From an uncultured beta proteobacterium (lineage in GTDB: Bacteria; Pseudomonadota; Gammaproteobacteria; Burkholderiales; Burkholderiaceae), in assembly GCA_903892315.1 (NCBI GenBank), contig CAITHY010000150.1, positions 1 to 43,418 on the forward strand: a DNA stretch of 43,418 nt. Reading direction: 5' to 3'. Below, in pieces: positions 27,203 through 35,611 of this stretch. Positions within the stretch are counted from its first letter, which is position 1. Each line of letters opens with the position of its first letter. The notes below the pieces were generated by a model. The model saw only the letters and a list, made by a program, of their open reading frames with translations, had not been told where the DNA came from and did not search any database. The translations under genes and the position numbers were made by a program.

Positions 27203-28930
27203 ATGTTGTCGACTAATAAAAACCGCTTAATTGAAATGCTGAGTGCTGCGCTTGCTGGCTTGGCTCAGGAACGCGGCCTAGGAGAGGCTTCAGCCCCTCG
27301 TCTAGAGCGCCCCAAGGCTGTTGACCACGGGGATGTCGCTTGTAATATCGCCCTCCAGCTAGCTAAAGCTTGGAAACTGAACCCGCGTGAGCTAGCCCAA
27401 GCTTTGGTGGAGCGCTTACAGCAGCAAGCAGGCTTTAATGAGCTCATTGCATCTTGTGAAATCGCAGGCCCTGGTTTTATTAATTTCCGCCTTAGTAATG
27501 CTGCTAAGACTGCTGTAGTTCAGGAGATACTTTCTGCTGGCACTCATTTTGGTGAGTCTGCACAAGGCGGTGAGTCTGTGCCAAACGCCATGATTGAGTT
27601 TGTCTCTGCCAATCCGACCGGCCCATTACATGTTGGCCACGGCAGACAAGCAGCGCTGGGTGATGCCTTAGCGAATTTGTTGGCGACTCAAGGGATCAAA
27701 GTTCATCGTGAGTTTTATTACAACGATGCCGGTGTACAGATTGCTAATTTGGCCTTATCAGTTCAGGCTCGCTTACAGGGTTTAAAGCCAGGTGATGCCA
27801 AGTGGCCTGAGCAGGCATATAACGGTGAATATATTGCGGAGATTGCTAGCGCATTTAAAGCCTCTTCAGAATTTAAAGATGATCTTGAGGCGATTCGTCA
27901 ATTCGCAGTTGCTTATTTGCGTAACGAACAAGATATTGATCTAAAAACCTTTGGCGTGAAATTTGATTGCTATTACTTAGAGTCTTCCTTGTATACCGAC
28001 GGTAGCGTTGCGCAAATCGTGAGTGATTTACAGAGTATTGGCAAGACCTACGAATCTGAAGGTGCCCTTTGGTTAAAGAGCACCGATGATGGTGATGATA
28101 AAGATCGTGTGATGCGTAAGTCCGATGGTAGTTTTACCTATTTCGTACCTGACGTGGCGTATCACACTAGTAAGTGGAATCGCGGCTTTCAGAAAGTGAT
28201 TAACGTGCAAGGTAGTGATCACCATGGGACGATTGCTCGAGTCCGCTCTGGTTTGCAGGGCGTGGCACAAAAGCGTGGCTGGAATATTCCTAAAACGTAC
28301 CCAGATTATGTTTTGCATAAGATGGTTACCGTCATGCGCCATGGTGAAGAAGTCAAAATTTCTAAGCGTGCTGGTTCATATGTAACCGTGCGTGATTTGG
28401 TTGAATGGTCCGGTGGCGTTACTTCGGAGATGACGCCTGAAGAGAGGGGGTTGGCTTTGCAGCGTGGACGTGATGCTGTGCGCTTTTTCTTGATCTCACG
28501 TAAGGCCGACACCGAGTTTGTTTTTGATGTTGATTTAGCCTTGCAGCAAAACGATGAGAACCCAGTGTTCTATGTTCAGTATGCACATGCGCGAATTAAT
28601 TCAATCTTGCAGCAGTGGGGTGGTCAAACATCAGATTTGGTTAATGCTGATTTGTCGCTCCTACAAAGCAAAGCATCCGATCATTTATTGCGTCGTTTGG
28701 CAGAATACCCAGAAGTCCTGACTGCTGCTGCCGAAGAATTGGCGCCGCATGCATTAGCTTTTTACCTGCGCGATCTAGCGGGAGATTTCCATACCTTCTA
28801 TAACGCCGATCGTGTATTGGTTGATGATCAGAGCCTAAAGCAAGCGCGTCTTGCATTGCTGCTAGCAACCCGCCAAGTTCTGCAAAATGGCTTAAAAGTA
28901 CTCGGGGTATCAGCGCCAATTAAGATGTAA
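27203..28930 (+). CDS. argS: Arginyl-tRNA synthetase
   Basis: ArgS charges tRNA(Arg). The 575-residue class I synthetase has the N-terminal Add-1 domain, the HIGH-type motif HVGH (143-146) in [13 protein letters not shown], and a KMSK-like KISK (385-388). The anticodon-binding helical domain is at about 440-575, with the [16 protein letters not shown] segment near the end. Length is typical. The SPOR-domain gene follows after 35 bases on the same strand. Confidence 0.97.
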   Translation: MLSTNKNRLIEMLSAALAGLAQERGLGEASAPRLERPKAVDHGDVACNIALQLAKAWKLNPRELAQALVERLQQQAGFNELIASCEIAGPGFINFRLSNAAKTAVVQEILSAGTHFGESAQGGESVPNAMIEFVSANPTGPLHVGHGRQAALGDALANLLATQGIKVHREFYYNDAGVQIANLALSVQARLQGLKPGDAKWPEQAYNGEYIAEIASAFKASSEFKDDLEAIRQFAVAYLRNEQDIDLKTFGVKFDCYYLESSLYTDGSVAQIVSDLQSIGKTYESEGALWLKSTDDGDDKDRVMRKSDGSFTYFVPDVAYHTSKWNRGFQKVINVQGSDHHGTIARVRSGLQGVAQKRGWNIPKTYPDYVLHKMVTVMRHGEEVKISKRAGSYVTVRDLVEWSGGVTSEMTPEERGLALQRGRDAVRFFLISRKADTEFVFDVDLALQQNDENPVFYVQYAHARINSILQQWGGQTSDLVNADLSLLQSKASDHLLRRLAEYPEVLTAAAEELAPHALAFYLRDLAGDFHTFYNADRVLVDDQSLKQARLALLLATRQVLQNGLKVLGVSAPIKM

Positions 28931-28965
28931 TGGCGAGGCATGAAGTGAAGATGTAAGATGAGGAA

Positions 28966-29553
28966 ATGATGAAAACACCGAATCAACAAAACTCTCAATA
29001 CGGCGGTACTATTCTCGGCTTTATTTTGGGTTTAGGCGTCGGTCTTGGAGTCGCCTTTGTCATTGCCTTTTATCTTTCTAAAAATACCCCCCAAGAGAGG
29101 CCGGGGATGCGTGCCCCAAGTCTGCCTTTGATGATTAAACCTTCTACAGCGCCTGCTGAAGGTGAAACGGCTGCTCCTGCTGAGCCGGTTGATTTAAATA
29201 AGCCGCTGCAGGGTAAATCACCTGCTCCAACCTCAACAGATCCGCTAGGTGATTTGGTCAACAGCAAGAAAACGGCTGATAAGCCAGCAGATGCTTCTTC
29301 TGCAAGTAAATCAGAATTCATTTATTTCTTGCAAGTAGGGGCGTTTTCAAAACGGGCCGATGCAGATGCTCAAAAAGCCAATTTGGCCATTCAGGGAATT
29401 CAGGCGCAGTTAAGCGAAGTGACAAGCGACGGCAATACCCTCTGGCGTGTGCGTGTAGGTCCGTATAACAGTATTGATGAGAGCAACCCAGTGCGAGAAA
29501 AATTGAGTGGCATTGGCATTAAACCAACTTTAATTAAATCCAGTAAATCATGA
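28966..29553 (+). CDS. SPOR-domain membrane protein
   Basis: This 195-residue protein has one membrane helix near residues 14-37 (Gly-rich, GTILGFILGLGVGLGVAF), a Pro/Ala-rich periplasmic linker, and a C-terminal SPOR domain at about 118-195 (YFLQVGAFSKRADADAQKAN onward). SPOR domains bind glycan strands lacking stem peptides, often at the division septum, as in FtsN. It could be the FtsN-like protein of this organism, but this is not proven. A second ATG at 28969 fits the GAGG upstream better. The dsbA start overlaps its stop in an ATGA arrangement. Confidence 0.88.
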   Translation: MMKTPNQQNSQYGGTILGFILGLGVGLGVAFVIAFYLSKNTPQERPGMRAPSLPLMIKPSTAPAEGETAAPAEPVDLNKPLQGKSPAPTSTDPLGDLVNSKKTADKPADASSASKSEFIYFLQVGAFSKRADADAQKANLAIQGIQAQLSEVTSDGNTLWRVRVGPYNSIDESNPVREKLSGIGIKPTLIKSSKS

Positions 29554-30197
29554 TTTCATTTAGTAAAAGATTCATTACTTTATTAGCACTGCTTTCTTTA
29601 AGTGGTTTTGCTAGTGCGCAAGCTCAAAAAATCGAAGAAGGTTTTGATTACCGCATATTACCTGTTGCGCAGCCTGTAGAAACCAAGGGAAAAGTAGAGG
29701 TGCTTGAATTCTTTTGGTACGGTTGCCCGCATTGCTACGACTTTGAGCCAGAACTAAGTAGCTGGGTCAAGCGCCAGCCTAAAGACGTTGTCTTTAAAAG
29801 GGTTCCCGTAGCTTTCCGGGATGATTTCTTGCCCCATAGCCAAATGTATTACGCACTGGAATCTATGGGTAAGGCTGACGCCTTAAATGAAAAAGTCATG
29901 TACGCGATACATAAAGAAAATAAGCGCCTCTTGACTGAGACAGAGATTGCAGATTGGGTTGCCTCCCAGGGCGTTGATCGAAATACCTTCTTGGCAACTT
30001 ATCGCTCTTTTGCCGTGGTTTCTAAAGCACGTGCTGCTAAGCAATTGACCGAAGCCTATCGTATTGATGGCGTGCCGACTATTGTGATGCAAGGTAAGTA
30101 TGTTACTTCGCCTTCTATTGCTGGGTCTAAAGCTAAAGCAATCGCTGTAATGGATTACCTAGAAGACAAAATTCGTAAAGATAAGTACAAGCAGTAA
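29550..30197 (+). CDS. dsbA: Thiol:disulfide interchange protein DsbA
   Basis: DsbA introduces disulfide bonds in periplasmic proteins. The 215-residue protein has a signal peptide (about 1-24), the redox motif CPHC (Cys59-Cys62) in FFWYGCPHCYDFEP, and the cis-proline in IDGVPTIVMQG. The helical insert is typical. It overlaps the SPOR-domain gene by four bases (ATGA), an arrangement often seen in Burkholderiales. It is convergent with the SDR gene of the lipid operon, with a possible two-way terminator between them. Confidence 0.95.
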   Translation: MISFSKRFITLLALLSLSGFASAQAQKIEEGFDYRILPVAQPVETKGKVEVLEFFWYGCPHCYDFEPELSSWVKRQPKDVVFKRVPVAFRDDFLPHSQMYYALESMGKADALNEKVMYAIHKENKRLLTETEIADWVASQGVDRNTFLATYRSFAVVSKARAAKQLTEAYRIDGVPTIVMQGKYVTSPSIAGSKAKAIAVMDYLEDKIRKDKYKQ

Positions 30198-30201
30198 CTT
30201 C

Positions 30202-30237
30202 AGGGGCAGTCATGTTGCGTCCTGCTTTAGTGCCCCT
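30202..30237. terminator. Candidate bidirectional terminator between dsbA and the lipid operon
   Basis: AGGGGCA (30202-30208) is the reverse complement of TGCCCCT (30231-30237), with a 22-base loop, and the + strand continues TAAATTTT. It lies in the gap between convergent genes and touches the SDR stop codon. The stem is short and the loop large, so confidence is modest. Confidence 0.35.
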
Positions 30238-31013
30238 TAAATTTTGACAAAGCGGCGCACAATCCAAAAGTAAATTGGGTAAGGCAAGATTCTCAGAAAC
30301 TTTAAGAATCTTGAGAATCGCTTAGGGAAGTGAATATCAAATTCGCCCTGTTCAATGCCGGCTAATATTTCACTAGCTGCTTCTTCGGCGCTGATGAGGG
30401 CCGGCATTTCAAAATCATTTTTTGCAGTAGCTTCAGTGGCTACAAACCCCGGCGAAATCATATGTACGCTAACGCCTGTTGGCAGTAAGTCGTAATATAA
30501 ATTCTCACAAAAATTAATGATGGCAGCCTTACTTGGGCCGTATGCCAAGGCTTTTGGTAGGCCGCTATACCCTGCAACACTACCAACAATCGCAATATGA
30601 CCTGAATGCGTCTCAAGCATTTGCGGTAGCACTAAGGCAACCGCTCTCATTGGGCCTAGAAGGTTTGCATTCATCGTCTTCTCGGCAACCTTGAAATCAA
30701 AATTATCTGCGCGTAGCGGTATATACATTCCCGATACAAAAAGGAGCAGATCCACTCCACCCCAAGCGCTCACAATGGTTTGATAGCCATCTTGCAGCTG
30801 GATATCATCAGTAACATCCAAAGGAATAACAAGGGTTTGATCAACCCCTGCAGTAAGAGCAATTTGATTTAATCGTTCTGCCCTTCGACTGGAAAGCGCT
30901 ACCTTAGCGCCTTGCAGAAGAAGGGCTTTCGCACAAGCTTCGCCAATGCCACTCGATGCACCAATGACCCAGACTCTTTTGTCTGAGAAGTGCTCAATAC
31001 CTTGTTGTTTCAT
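30237..31013 (-). CDS. SDR oxidoreductase at the end of the lipid operon
   Basis: This classical short-chain dehydrogenase (258 residues) has the nucleotide motif GASSGIGEACAKALL near residue 18, the NAN-type motif (MNANLLG), and the catalytic pair in YGPSKAAI. The C-terminal tail after about 230 is hydrophobic and basic (ILPYPIYFWIVRRFV) and may touch the membrane. Its substrate is unknown, but similar SDRs are found beside CFA-like and DUF1365 genes in other Proteobacteria. It overlaps the CFA-like gene by four bases and is the last gene of the five-gene operon that starts at gpx. Confidence 0.88.
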   Translation of the reverse strand: MKQQGIEHFSDKRVWVIGASSGIGEACAKALLLQGAKVALSSRRAERLNQIALTAGVDQTLVIPLDVTDDIQLQDGYQTIVSAWGGVDLLLFVSGMYIPLRADNFDFKVAEKTMNANLLGPMRAVALVLPQMLETHSGHIAIVGSVAGYSGLPKALAYGPSKAAIINFCENLYYDLLPTGVSVHMISPGFVATEATAKNDFEMPALISAEEAASEILAGIEQGEFDIHFPKRFSRFLKFLRILPYPIYFWIVRRFVKI

Positions 31014-32305
31014 GCGCTGAGTGCATCAGAAGATGCCAGTGATGGTTGGTGGCTTAATGTGAATTGCACTACATCAATATTACGTTCTGTGAAGCCGGCA
31101 GCGCAATACATGAGATAGAAGTTCCAAAGGCGTATGAACGCTTCATCAAAGCCAAGCTGGCGGACTTCTTGTAGTTTTTGATTAAAGCTATCGCGCCACA
31201 AGCAAAGGGTTCTTGCGTAATCTCCACCAAAGGCAAACTCATCATCAATTTTTAATCCAGCTTTTGCTGCGCTTGCTTTAAAGCTTGCTCTAGAGGGGAG
31301 CATACCCCCAGGGAAGACGTATTGCTGAATAAAGTCAGTGTTGCGTCTGTAGCGATCAAAAAGATCCTCTGCAATCACAATCGTCTGTATGCAGGCTTTG
31401 CCGCCCACTTTTAGGCAATGGGCAATCGTTTCAAAATACTCTGGCCAATGCTTTTCTCCAACTGCTTCAAACATTTCAACCGAAGCGATCCCATCAAACT
31501 TTTCTTGGCAATCACGATAGTCTTGAAGGCGAACTTCAAATTTGGAAGAGTTGGAGGCTTGTGTTTGTACTTCTTGCAAACGCTTCTCTGCAAACGCTTT
31601 TTGCTCTGTAGATAGAGTTAGGCCAGTAATGGTTCTATTGAGGCGAAGGGATTCTTCCATGACTCCGCCCCAGCCACAGCCAATTTCTAGTATGTGATCC
31701 CCTGGTGTGGTCTTCAAAGATTCTAGAATGCGCCCAATCTTTGCACGCTGTGCATCAGCTAAGGCTTGCTTAGCACCTTCAGAAAACCAGGCGCTAGAGT
31801 AGCTCATCGTGGGATCAAGCCACAGCGTATAAAAAGCATTACCTAGGTCATAGTGCGCATGGATATTCTTGCGGCTTCCCGATTTGCTGTTATCTCGCAA
31901 CCAATGTTTTAAGCGATAAAAGATTGAGCCATACCAATTGCCGTAGATGGCTTTTTCCAAAATGGTTCGGTTGCGTATGGCTAGCTCAAGCAGCGCTTTG
32001 AGGTCGGGCGTGTTCCATTTGCCTTGAATGTAGCTCTCGGCAAAGCCAATATCTCCGTGGGACATGATTTCTTTAAATACTGACCACTCCAAGATATGGA
32101 TCTCAGCATGTAATGGATCACTTTGAATACCAAACTCGCGCTTCTCGCCATTGGGGAGGGTGAGTTTTAAGTAGCCACTGCTGAGCTTTGTCAGGAGCCT
32201 TAGGAGGGCCTTTGTCTTAATTTGGTGTTGCGGCGATACGGTATTCCGCCCCTGTGGGCGGGAAAAATTCAGTCTGGAGAGAAGGGTTTGTCCTGGGCGG
32301 TTCAT
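31010..32305 (-). CDS. CFA-synthase-like SAM-dependent lipid methyltransferase
   Basis: The 431-residue protein belongs to the cyclopropane-fatty-acyl-phospholipid synthase family. It has an N-terminal lipid-binding part, the motif HAHYDLGNAFYTLWLD, the SAM site LEIGCGWGG (206-214), Glu280 in SVEMFEAVG, and the late YCAAGFTERNIDVVQF (Cys401). Compared with E. coli Cfa, the bicarbonate ligands Cys139 and His266 appear replaced by Ser171 (MSYSSAWF) and Gln307 (CIQTIVI). I take this as the subfamily linked to DUF1365 and FAD genes. It may transfer a methyl to unsaturated phospholipid chains without closing the ring. Overlaps of four bases on both sides place it firmly in the operon. Confidence 0.9.
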   Translation of the reverse strand: MNRPGQTLLSRLNFSRPQGRNTVSPQHQIKTKALLRLLTKLSSGYLKLTLPNGEKREFGIQSDPLHAEIHILEWSVFKEIMSHGDIGFAESYIQGKWNTPDLKALLELAIRNRTILEKAIYGNWYGSIFYRLKHWLRDNSKSGSRKNIHAHYDLGNAFYTLWLDPTMSYSSAWFSEGAKQALADAQRAKIGRILESLKTTPGDHILEIGCGWGGVMEESLRLNRTITGLTLSTEQKAFAEKRLQEVQTQASNSSKFEVRLQDYRDCQEKFDGIASVEMFEAVGEKHWPEYFETIAHCLKVGGKACIQTIVIAEDLFDRYRRNTDFIQQYVFPGGMLPSRASFKASAAKAGLKIDDEFAFGGDYARTLCLWRDSFNQKLQEVRQLGFDEAFIRLWNFYLMYCAAGFTERNIDVVQFTLSHQPSLASSDALSA

Positions 32306-33087
32306 CTGCTAACTTCAAGTTCTGGTGGTTTAGGCTTTGAATGAAAGGGTACACCTTTTACCCACAATTTCAATGCTTGCCAATGTATGCGGAAAATCAC
32401 ACCCAAGCTCATTAATGGGTAGCGCAGTAGCGCCAGTAGGATGTTGGCTCGGCTTAATGGGCGGCTGACGCCACTAATGCTGGTGTTAATCAGGGGTTGG
32501 CCATCCTCATGAAGTTCAATGCGACAGACATTATTCTTGCCACTGCTACTATCTTGCGGAAATAAGAAGCGAAAATGGTAATCACCACGTACCGCACAGA
32601 ATGGTGAAACATGAAATACCTTTTTGCTATGAAGTGTTTCGCCGGAGCGCAACACTTCACCCGAATTTTTGGCTAGCAAATAGCAATGACGCTCACCAAA
32701 GGTATTGTTGACCTCAGCCAGCACCGCTTGTACTTGGCCATCAGTACGGGTGCAGATCCAAAAGCTCACCGGATTAAAGACGTAACCCAATACTCTTGGA
32801 AAAGTCTGCAGCCAAATTTCTCCATCGACATGTTGTACATGGTTGTCCGCAAGAATCTTTTCGATCCAAGTAAGACTATTTGATTCTCCTAGACCATGAT
32901 CCTGATCAAAAAATGCGCAGAGACCCCATTGGTTGTCGCTTAAGCCGTTTTGACTGAGTAAATTTGGATTGGCGCTACGTGCGCGCATAGGAATGGAGAC
33001 AGTGAATACCCCATAACCAAAGGCATTCTTAGCCGGCCTCAAGCGCTGGTGCTTTACTACTCCGAAGTTAAGCTTGGCAGCGGACAT
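32302..33087 (-). CDS. DUF1365 protein
   Basis: This 261-residue protein belongs to DUF1365, a family of unknown function commonly found next to CFA-like methyltransferases and FAD-dependent oxidoreductases. The start VKHQRLRPAKNAFGYGVF and the YVFNPVSFWICTRTDGQVQAVLAEVNNTFGE segment are the most conserved parts; the latter spans about residues 110-140. No membrane helix is obvious, though the C-terminal part is hydrophobic and basic. ATG 33087 is chosen; a TTG at 33090 directly abuts the stop of the FAD gene, so the spacing is zero to three bases. It overlaps the CFA-like gene by four. Confidence 0.88.
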   Translation of the reverse strand: MSAAKLNFGVVKHQRLRPAKNAFGYGVFTVSIPMRARSANPNLLSQNGLSDNQWGLCAFFDQDHGLGESNSLTWIEKILADNHVQHVDGEIWLQTFPRVLGYVFNPVSFWICTRTDGQVQAVLAEVNNTFGERHCYLLAKNSGEVLRSGETLHSKKVFHVSPFCAVRGDYHFRFLFPQDSSSGKNNVCRIELHEDGQPLINTSISGVSRPLSRANILLALLRYPLMSLGVIFRIHWQALKLWVKGVPFHSKPKPPELEVSR

Positions 33088-33090
33088 CAA

Positions 33091-34467
33091 TTACACATCT
33101 TGTTTGGTTTTGATCGGCTGACGAATACTTTCAATTAAAGCTTCTGCAACTAATTCGCCAGAACGTAAACCATCCTCATGAAAGCCAAAGCCTGTCCAGG
33201 CGCCGCAATACCAAATGGATGATGCGCCCTGAATTAAGGGTAATTCTTTCTGTGCCTGTATCGCACTCATATCAAAGACAGGGTGTGAATAGTGAATCTC
33301 TTGATGGACCAGTTTTGGATCTGGCTCTTCCGAGGGATTTAAGCTCACAATAATTTGCGTATCTTGCAGTTGGTCTGGCAGTGGTTGCAGGCGATTAATT
33401 AAGTAGTTAACGCTGACATGTTGTTTTGTGTTCGGTTTGGCGCCGGATTTAGCGGTGTAATTCCAGGCAGCCCAGCAACGTTTTGCATCTGGCAAAAAAC
33501 GAATATCGGTGTGCAAAATTGCCCGATTCTTTTGGTAAGGAACGGCCGCCAGGATATTCCTGGATTGCTGATCAATGCCATGCACTAAATCTAGCGTTTG
33601 GTCGCTGTGACAAGCCATGATGACTTCATCGAAATGGGCTGAGCCAGCCTGACTGATAACCTCAACTTGCCCGCCATCATGACTTGTATTTACTCGCAGG
33701 ACACATTCGCGCTTGATAGCTACTGCGTGTTTTTCTAGGGTAGCCACAAGCCGCTTTACATACTCACGTGAACCGCCTTTGATGGTTAACCATTGAGGGC
33801 GGTTTTGGATTTGAAGCAGTCCGTGATTGTGGCAAAAGCGCACCATAGTTTGAATTGGGAACTCTAACATCTGCTCGACTGAACAAGACCAGATGGCGCC
33901 GATCATTGGTAGGAAGTAATTTTCTTTAAAGCTTTGGCTAAAGCGATGACGTTTTAAAAAGTCTGCAATTTTTTCATCAGGCTCTTTGTATTTGTGGCCA
34001 GCCTCAATTTGATCATGTGCCAGCTGAGTAGCTAAACGATTAAAGCGCAAGATGTCATAGGCCATTCTCCAAAATGATGGAGAGAGAAGATTGGATCGTT
34101 GCCCAAAAAAAGAATTGATATCGTTACCGGCCCACTCAATCTTTTTTCCTGCCCCAGACTGATTGGCCGTATCAATTGATACTGAAAAAGACATTTCTGA
34201 GGGGGCTACCGGCGCCTGAATTTCTTCGAGTAGACGAACGAGGCGCGGATAAGTTTTGCGGTTAAATACTAAAAAACCAGTATCTACGCCGTGTGTGATT
34301 TCTTTTCCGCTGATGTTACAAGTGATGTCGACTGTATTACTGTGGCCGCCGATGTAATCACCAGCTTCATATACGGTAATGTCAAATTCCGGATGCTGTC
34401 TTAAGGCGTAGGCACAGCCTAACCCAGAGATGCCTGCGCCAATAATGGCAATTCTTTTTTTACTCAC
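33091..34467 (-). CDS. FAD-dependent amine-oxidase-like oxidoreductase
   Basis: The 458-residue protein starts with the FAD-binding motif GAGISGLGCAYAL (10-22) and the conserved YEAGDYIGGHSNTVDI. The C-terminal FAD site includes WYCGAWTGFGFHEDGLRSG. It is similar to flavoproteins annotated as amine oxidase, phytoene dehydrogenase or desaturase-like, in the group tied to DUF1365 and CFA-like genes. In the operon context it could oxidise or desaturate a methylated fatty acyl chain, but this is inference. It overlaps gpx by four bases and touches the DUF1365 gene, so translation is probably coupled. Confidence 0.88.
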   Translation of the reverse strand: MSKKRIAIIGAGISGLGCAYALRQHPEFDITVYEAGDYIGGHSNTVDITCNISGKEITHGVDTGFLVFNRKTYPRLVRLLEEIQAPVAPSEMSFSVSIDTANQSGAGKKIEWAGNDINSFFGQRSNLLSPSFWRMAYDILRFNRLATQLAHDQIEAGHKYKEPDEKIADFLKRHRFSQSFKENYFLPMIGAIWSCSVEQMLEFPIQTMVRFCHNHGLLQIQNRPQWLTIKGGSREYVKRLVATLEKHAVAIKRECVLRVNTSHDGGQVEVISQAGSAHFDEVIMACHSDQTLDLVHGIDQQSRNILAAVPYQKNRAILHTDIRFLPDAKRCWAAWNYTAKSGAKPNTKQHVSVNYLINRLQPLPDQLQDTQIIVSLNPSEEPDPKLVHQEIHYSHPVFDMSAIQAQKELPLIQGASSIWYCGAWTGFGFHEDGLRSGELVAEALIESIRQPIKTKQDV

Positions 34468-35030
34468 TGAGCTTTTTCTCCTAAAAGCTTTTCAATTTCA
34501 TTTGTAATGCTCGTGCTCGTGGGTTTGGTGATGCTTCCAAACGAATCAACTACATTACCATTGCGATCGATTAAATATTTATAAAAATTCCATTTTGGAG
34601 TTGTGCCAGTTTTGGCAATCAACATCTTAAACAAGGGATTTGGGTTGTTGCCAGAAACCGCACTCTTAGCAAACATCGGAAATTTCACGTCATAGGTGTT
34701 CTTGCAGAAATCGGCAATCTCTTTATTGCTGCCAGGCTCCTGTTGCCCGAAGTCATTAGAGGGAAAACCCAGAATGACAAAGCCCTGATCCTTGTATTTG
34801 GCGTAAATCTTCTCAAGACCCTCATATTGGCTTGTAAAGCCGCAAAAGCTGGCTGTATTGACCACCAATACGACTTTCCCTTGGTATTGGCAAAGGCTTT
34901 GGGGCACCTCATCCTGTAAGCGAGGAAAGGTGTGGGAGAGTAGGGGACTGCAAATAGCAGCATTGGCAAGCTGAAATCCAGATAAGAAAGCAAATAGCCC
35001 AAACAGGCAGTTCATTACAAAACGGGGCAT
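34464..35030 (-). CDS. Secreted glutathione-peroxidase-family protein
   Basis: This 188-residue peroxidase has a signal peptide (about 1-24, ending LANA), so it is probably periplasmic. The active residues are Cys63 in NTASFCGFTSQ, Gln in SNDFGQQEPG (96/97), and Trp147-Asn148 in KWNFYKYLI. Cys109 (IADFCKNTYDVKFPMF) fits the resolving cysteine of thioredoxin-type members, so thioredoxin-like reductants rather than glutathione may serve it. The usual substrates are hydrogen peroxide and lipid peroxides. It is the first gene of the lipid operon, with AAGGTG before the ATG. A 92-base divergent gap to rfaE2 should hold its promoter. Confidence 0.9.
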   Translation of the reverse strand: MPRFVMNCLFGLFAFLSGFQLANAAICSPLLSHTFPRLQDEVPQSLCQYQGKVVLVVNTASFCGFTSQYEGLEKIYAKYKDQGFVILGFPSNDFGQQEPGSNKEIADFCKNTYDVKFPMFAKSAVSGNNPNPLFKMLIAKTGTTPKWNFYKYLIDRNGNVVDSFGSITKPTSTSITNEIEKLLGEKAQ

Positions 35031-35122
35031 ATCGCACCTTTTTTATTCACGAGTGAGAGGCCAAGTCTAAGACATTCTGGGTAATATCGCTGGCATCTGA
35101 AGATTGCTATTAATATTGGGCT

Positions 35123-35611
35123 ATGAGTCATTTGCCACCCCCCTCTTTTGAAGCAAAAGTCTGCCCACTAGAACAGCTTGCTGCTCGTCTGGAAAACCTT
35201 CCCAGACCATTGGTATTTACTAATGGAGTCTTCGATATCCTGCACCGTGGTCATGCCAGTTACTTGTCTCAGGCCCGTGCCTTGGGGGCTAGTTTAGTAG
35301 TGGGCGTAAATTCTGATGTCTCAGTGAAGATGTTGGGTAAAGGCGATGACAGACCCATTAATTCTGAGGCTGATCGCCAGGCTTTATTGGCTGCATTGGA
35401 GAGCGTGGATATGACGGTGTTGTTTACTGAACAAACGCCAGTCAATTTGATTGAAAAAATTCGTCCTGATATATATGTTAAGGGCGGTGACTACAAGATC
35501 GATACCTTGGCCGAAACCCGCCTGGTAAAAAGTTGGGGTGGTAAGGCGGTTGCAATACCTTTCCTATACGAGCGCTCAACTACCACCCTGTTGGGCAAGA
35601 TCCGCTCTTAA
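35123..35611 (+). CDS. rfaE2: D-glycero-beta-D-manno-heptose 1-phosphate adenylyltransferase
   Basis: This enzyme activates heptose-1-phosphate to ADP-heptose for the inner core of lipopolysaccharide. The 162-residue protein corresponds to the C-terminal half of E. coli HldE and is a separate gene here. The nucleotidyltransferase motif is HRGH (41-44) in FTNGVFDILHRGH. Downstream VVGVNSDVSVKMLGKG and the KGGDYKIDTL segment complete the site, and the ERSTTTLLGKI end is typical. No rfaE1 kinase gene adjoins. It overlaps the convergent coaX gene by four bases. Confidence 0.94.
   Translation: MSHLPPPSFEAKVCPLEQLAARLENLPRPLVFTNGVFDILHRGHASYLSQARALGASLVVGVNSDVSVKMLGKGDDRPINSEADRQALLAALESVDMTVLFTEQTPVNLIEKIRPDIYVKGGDYKIDTLAETRLVKSWGGKAVAIPFLYERSTTTLLGKIRS

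Noticed and set aside
35080..35122. TGGCAT...TTGCT upstream of rfaE2 resembling a sigma-54 promoter
   Set aside because: The GG to GC spacing is 12 bases, not the required 10, and rfaE2 is not a usual sigma-54 target.
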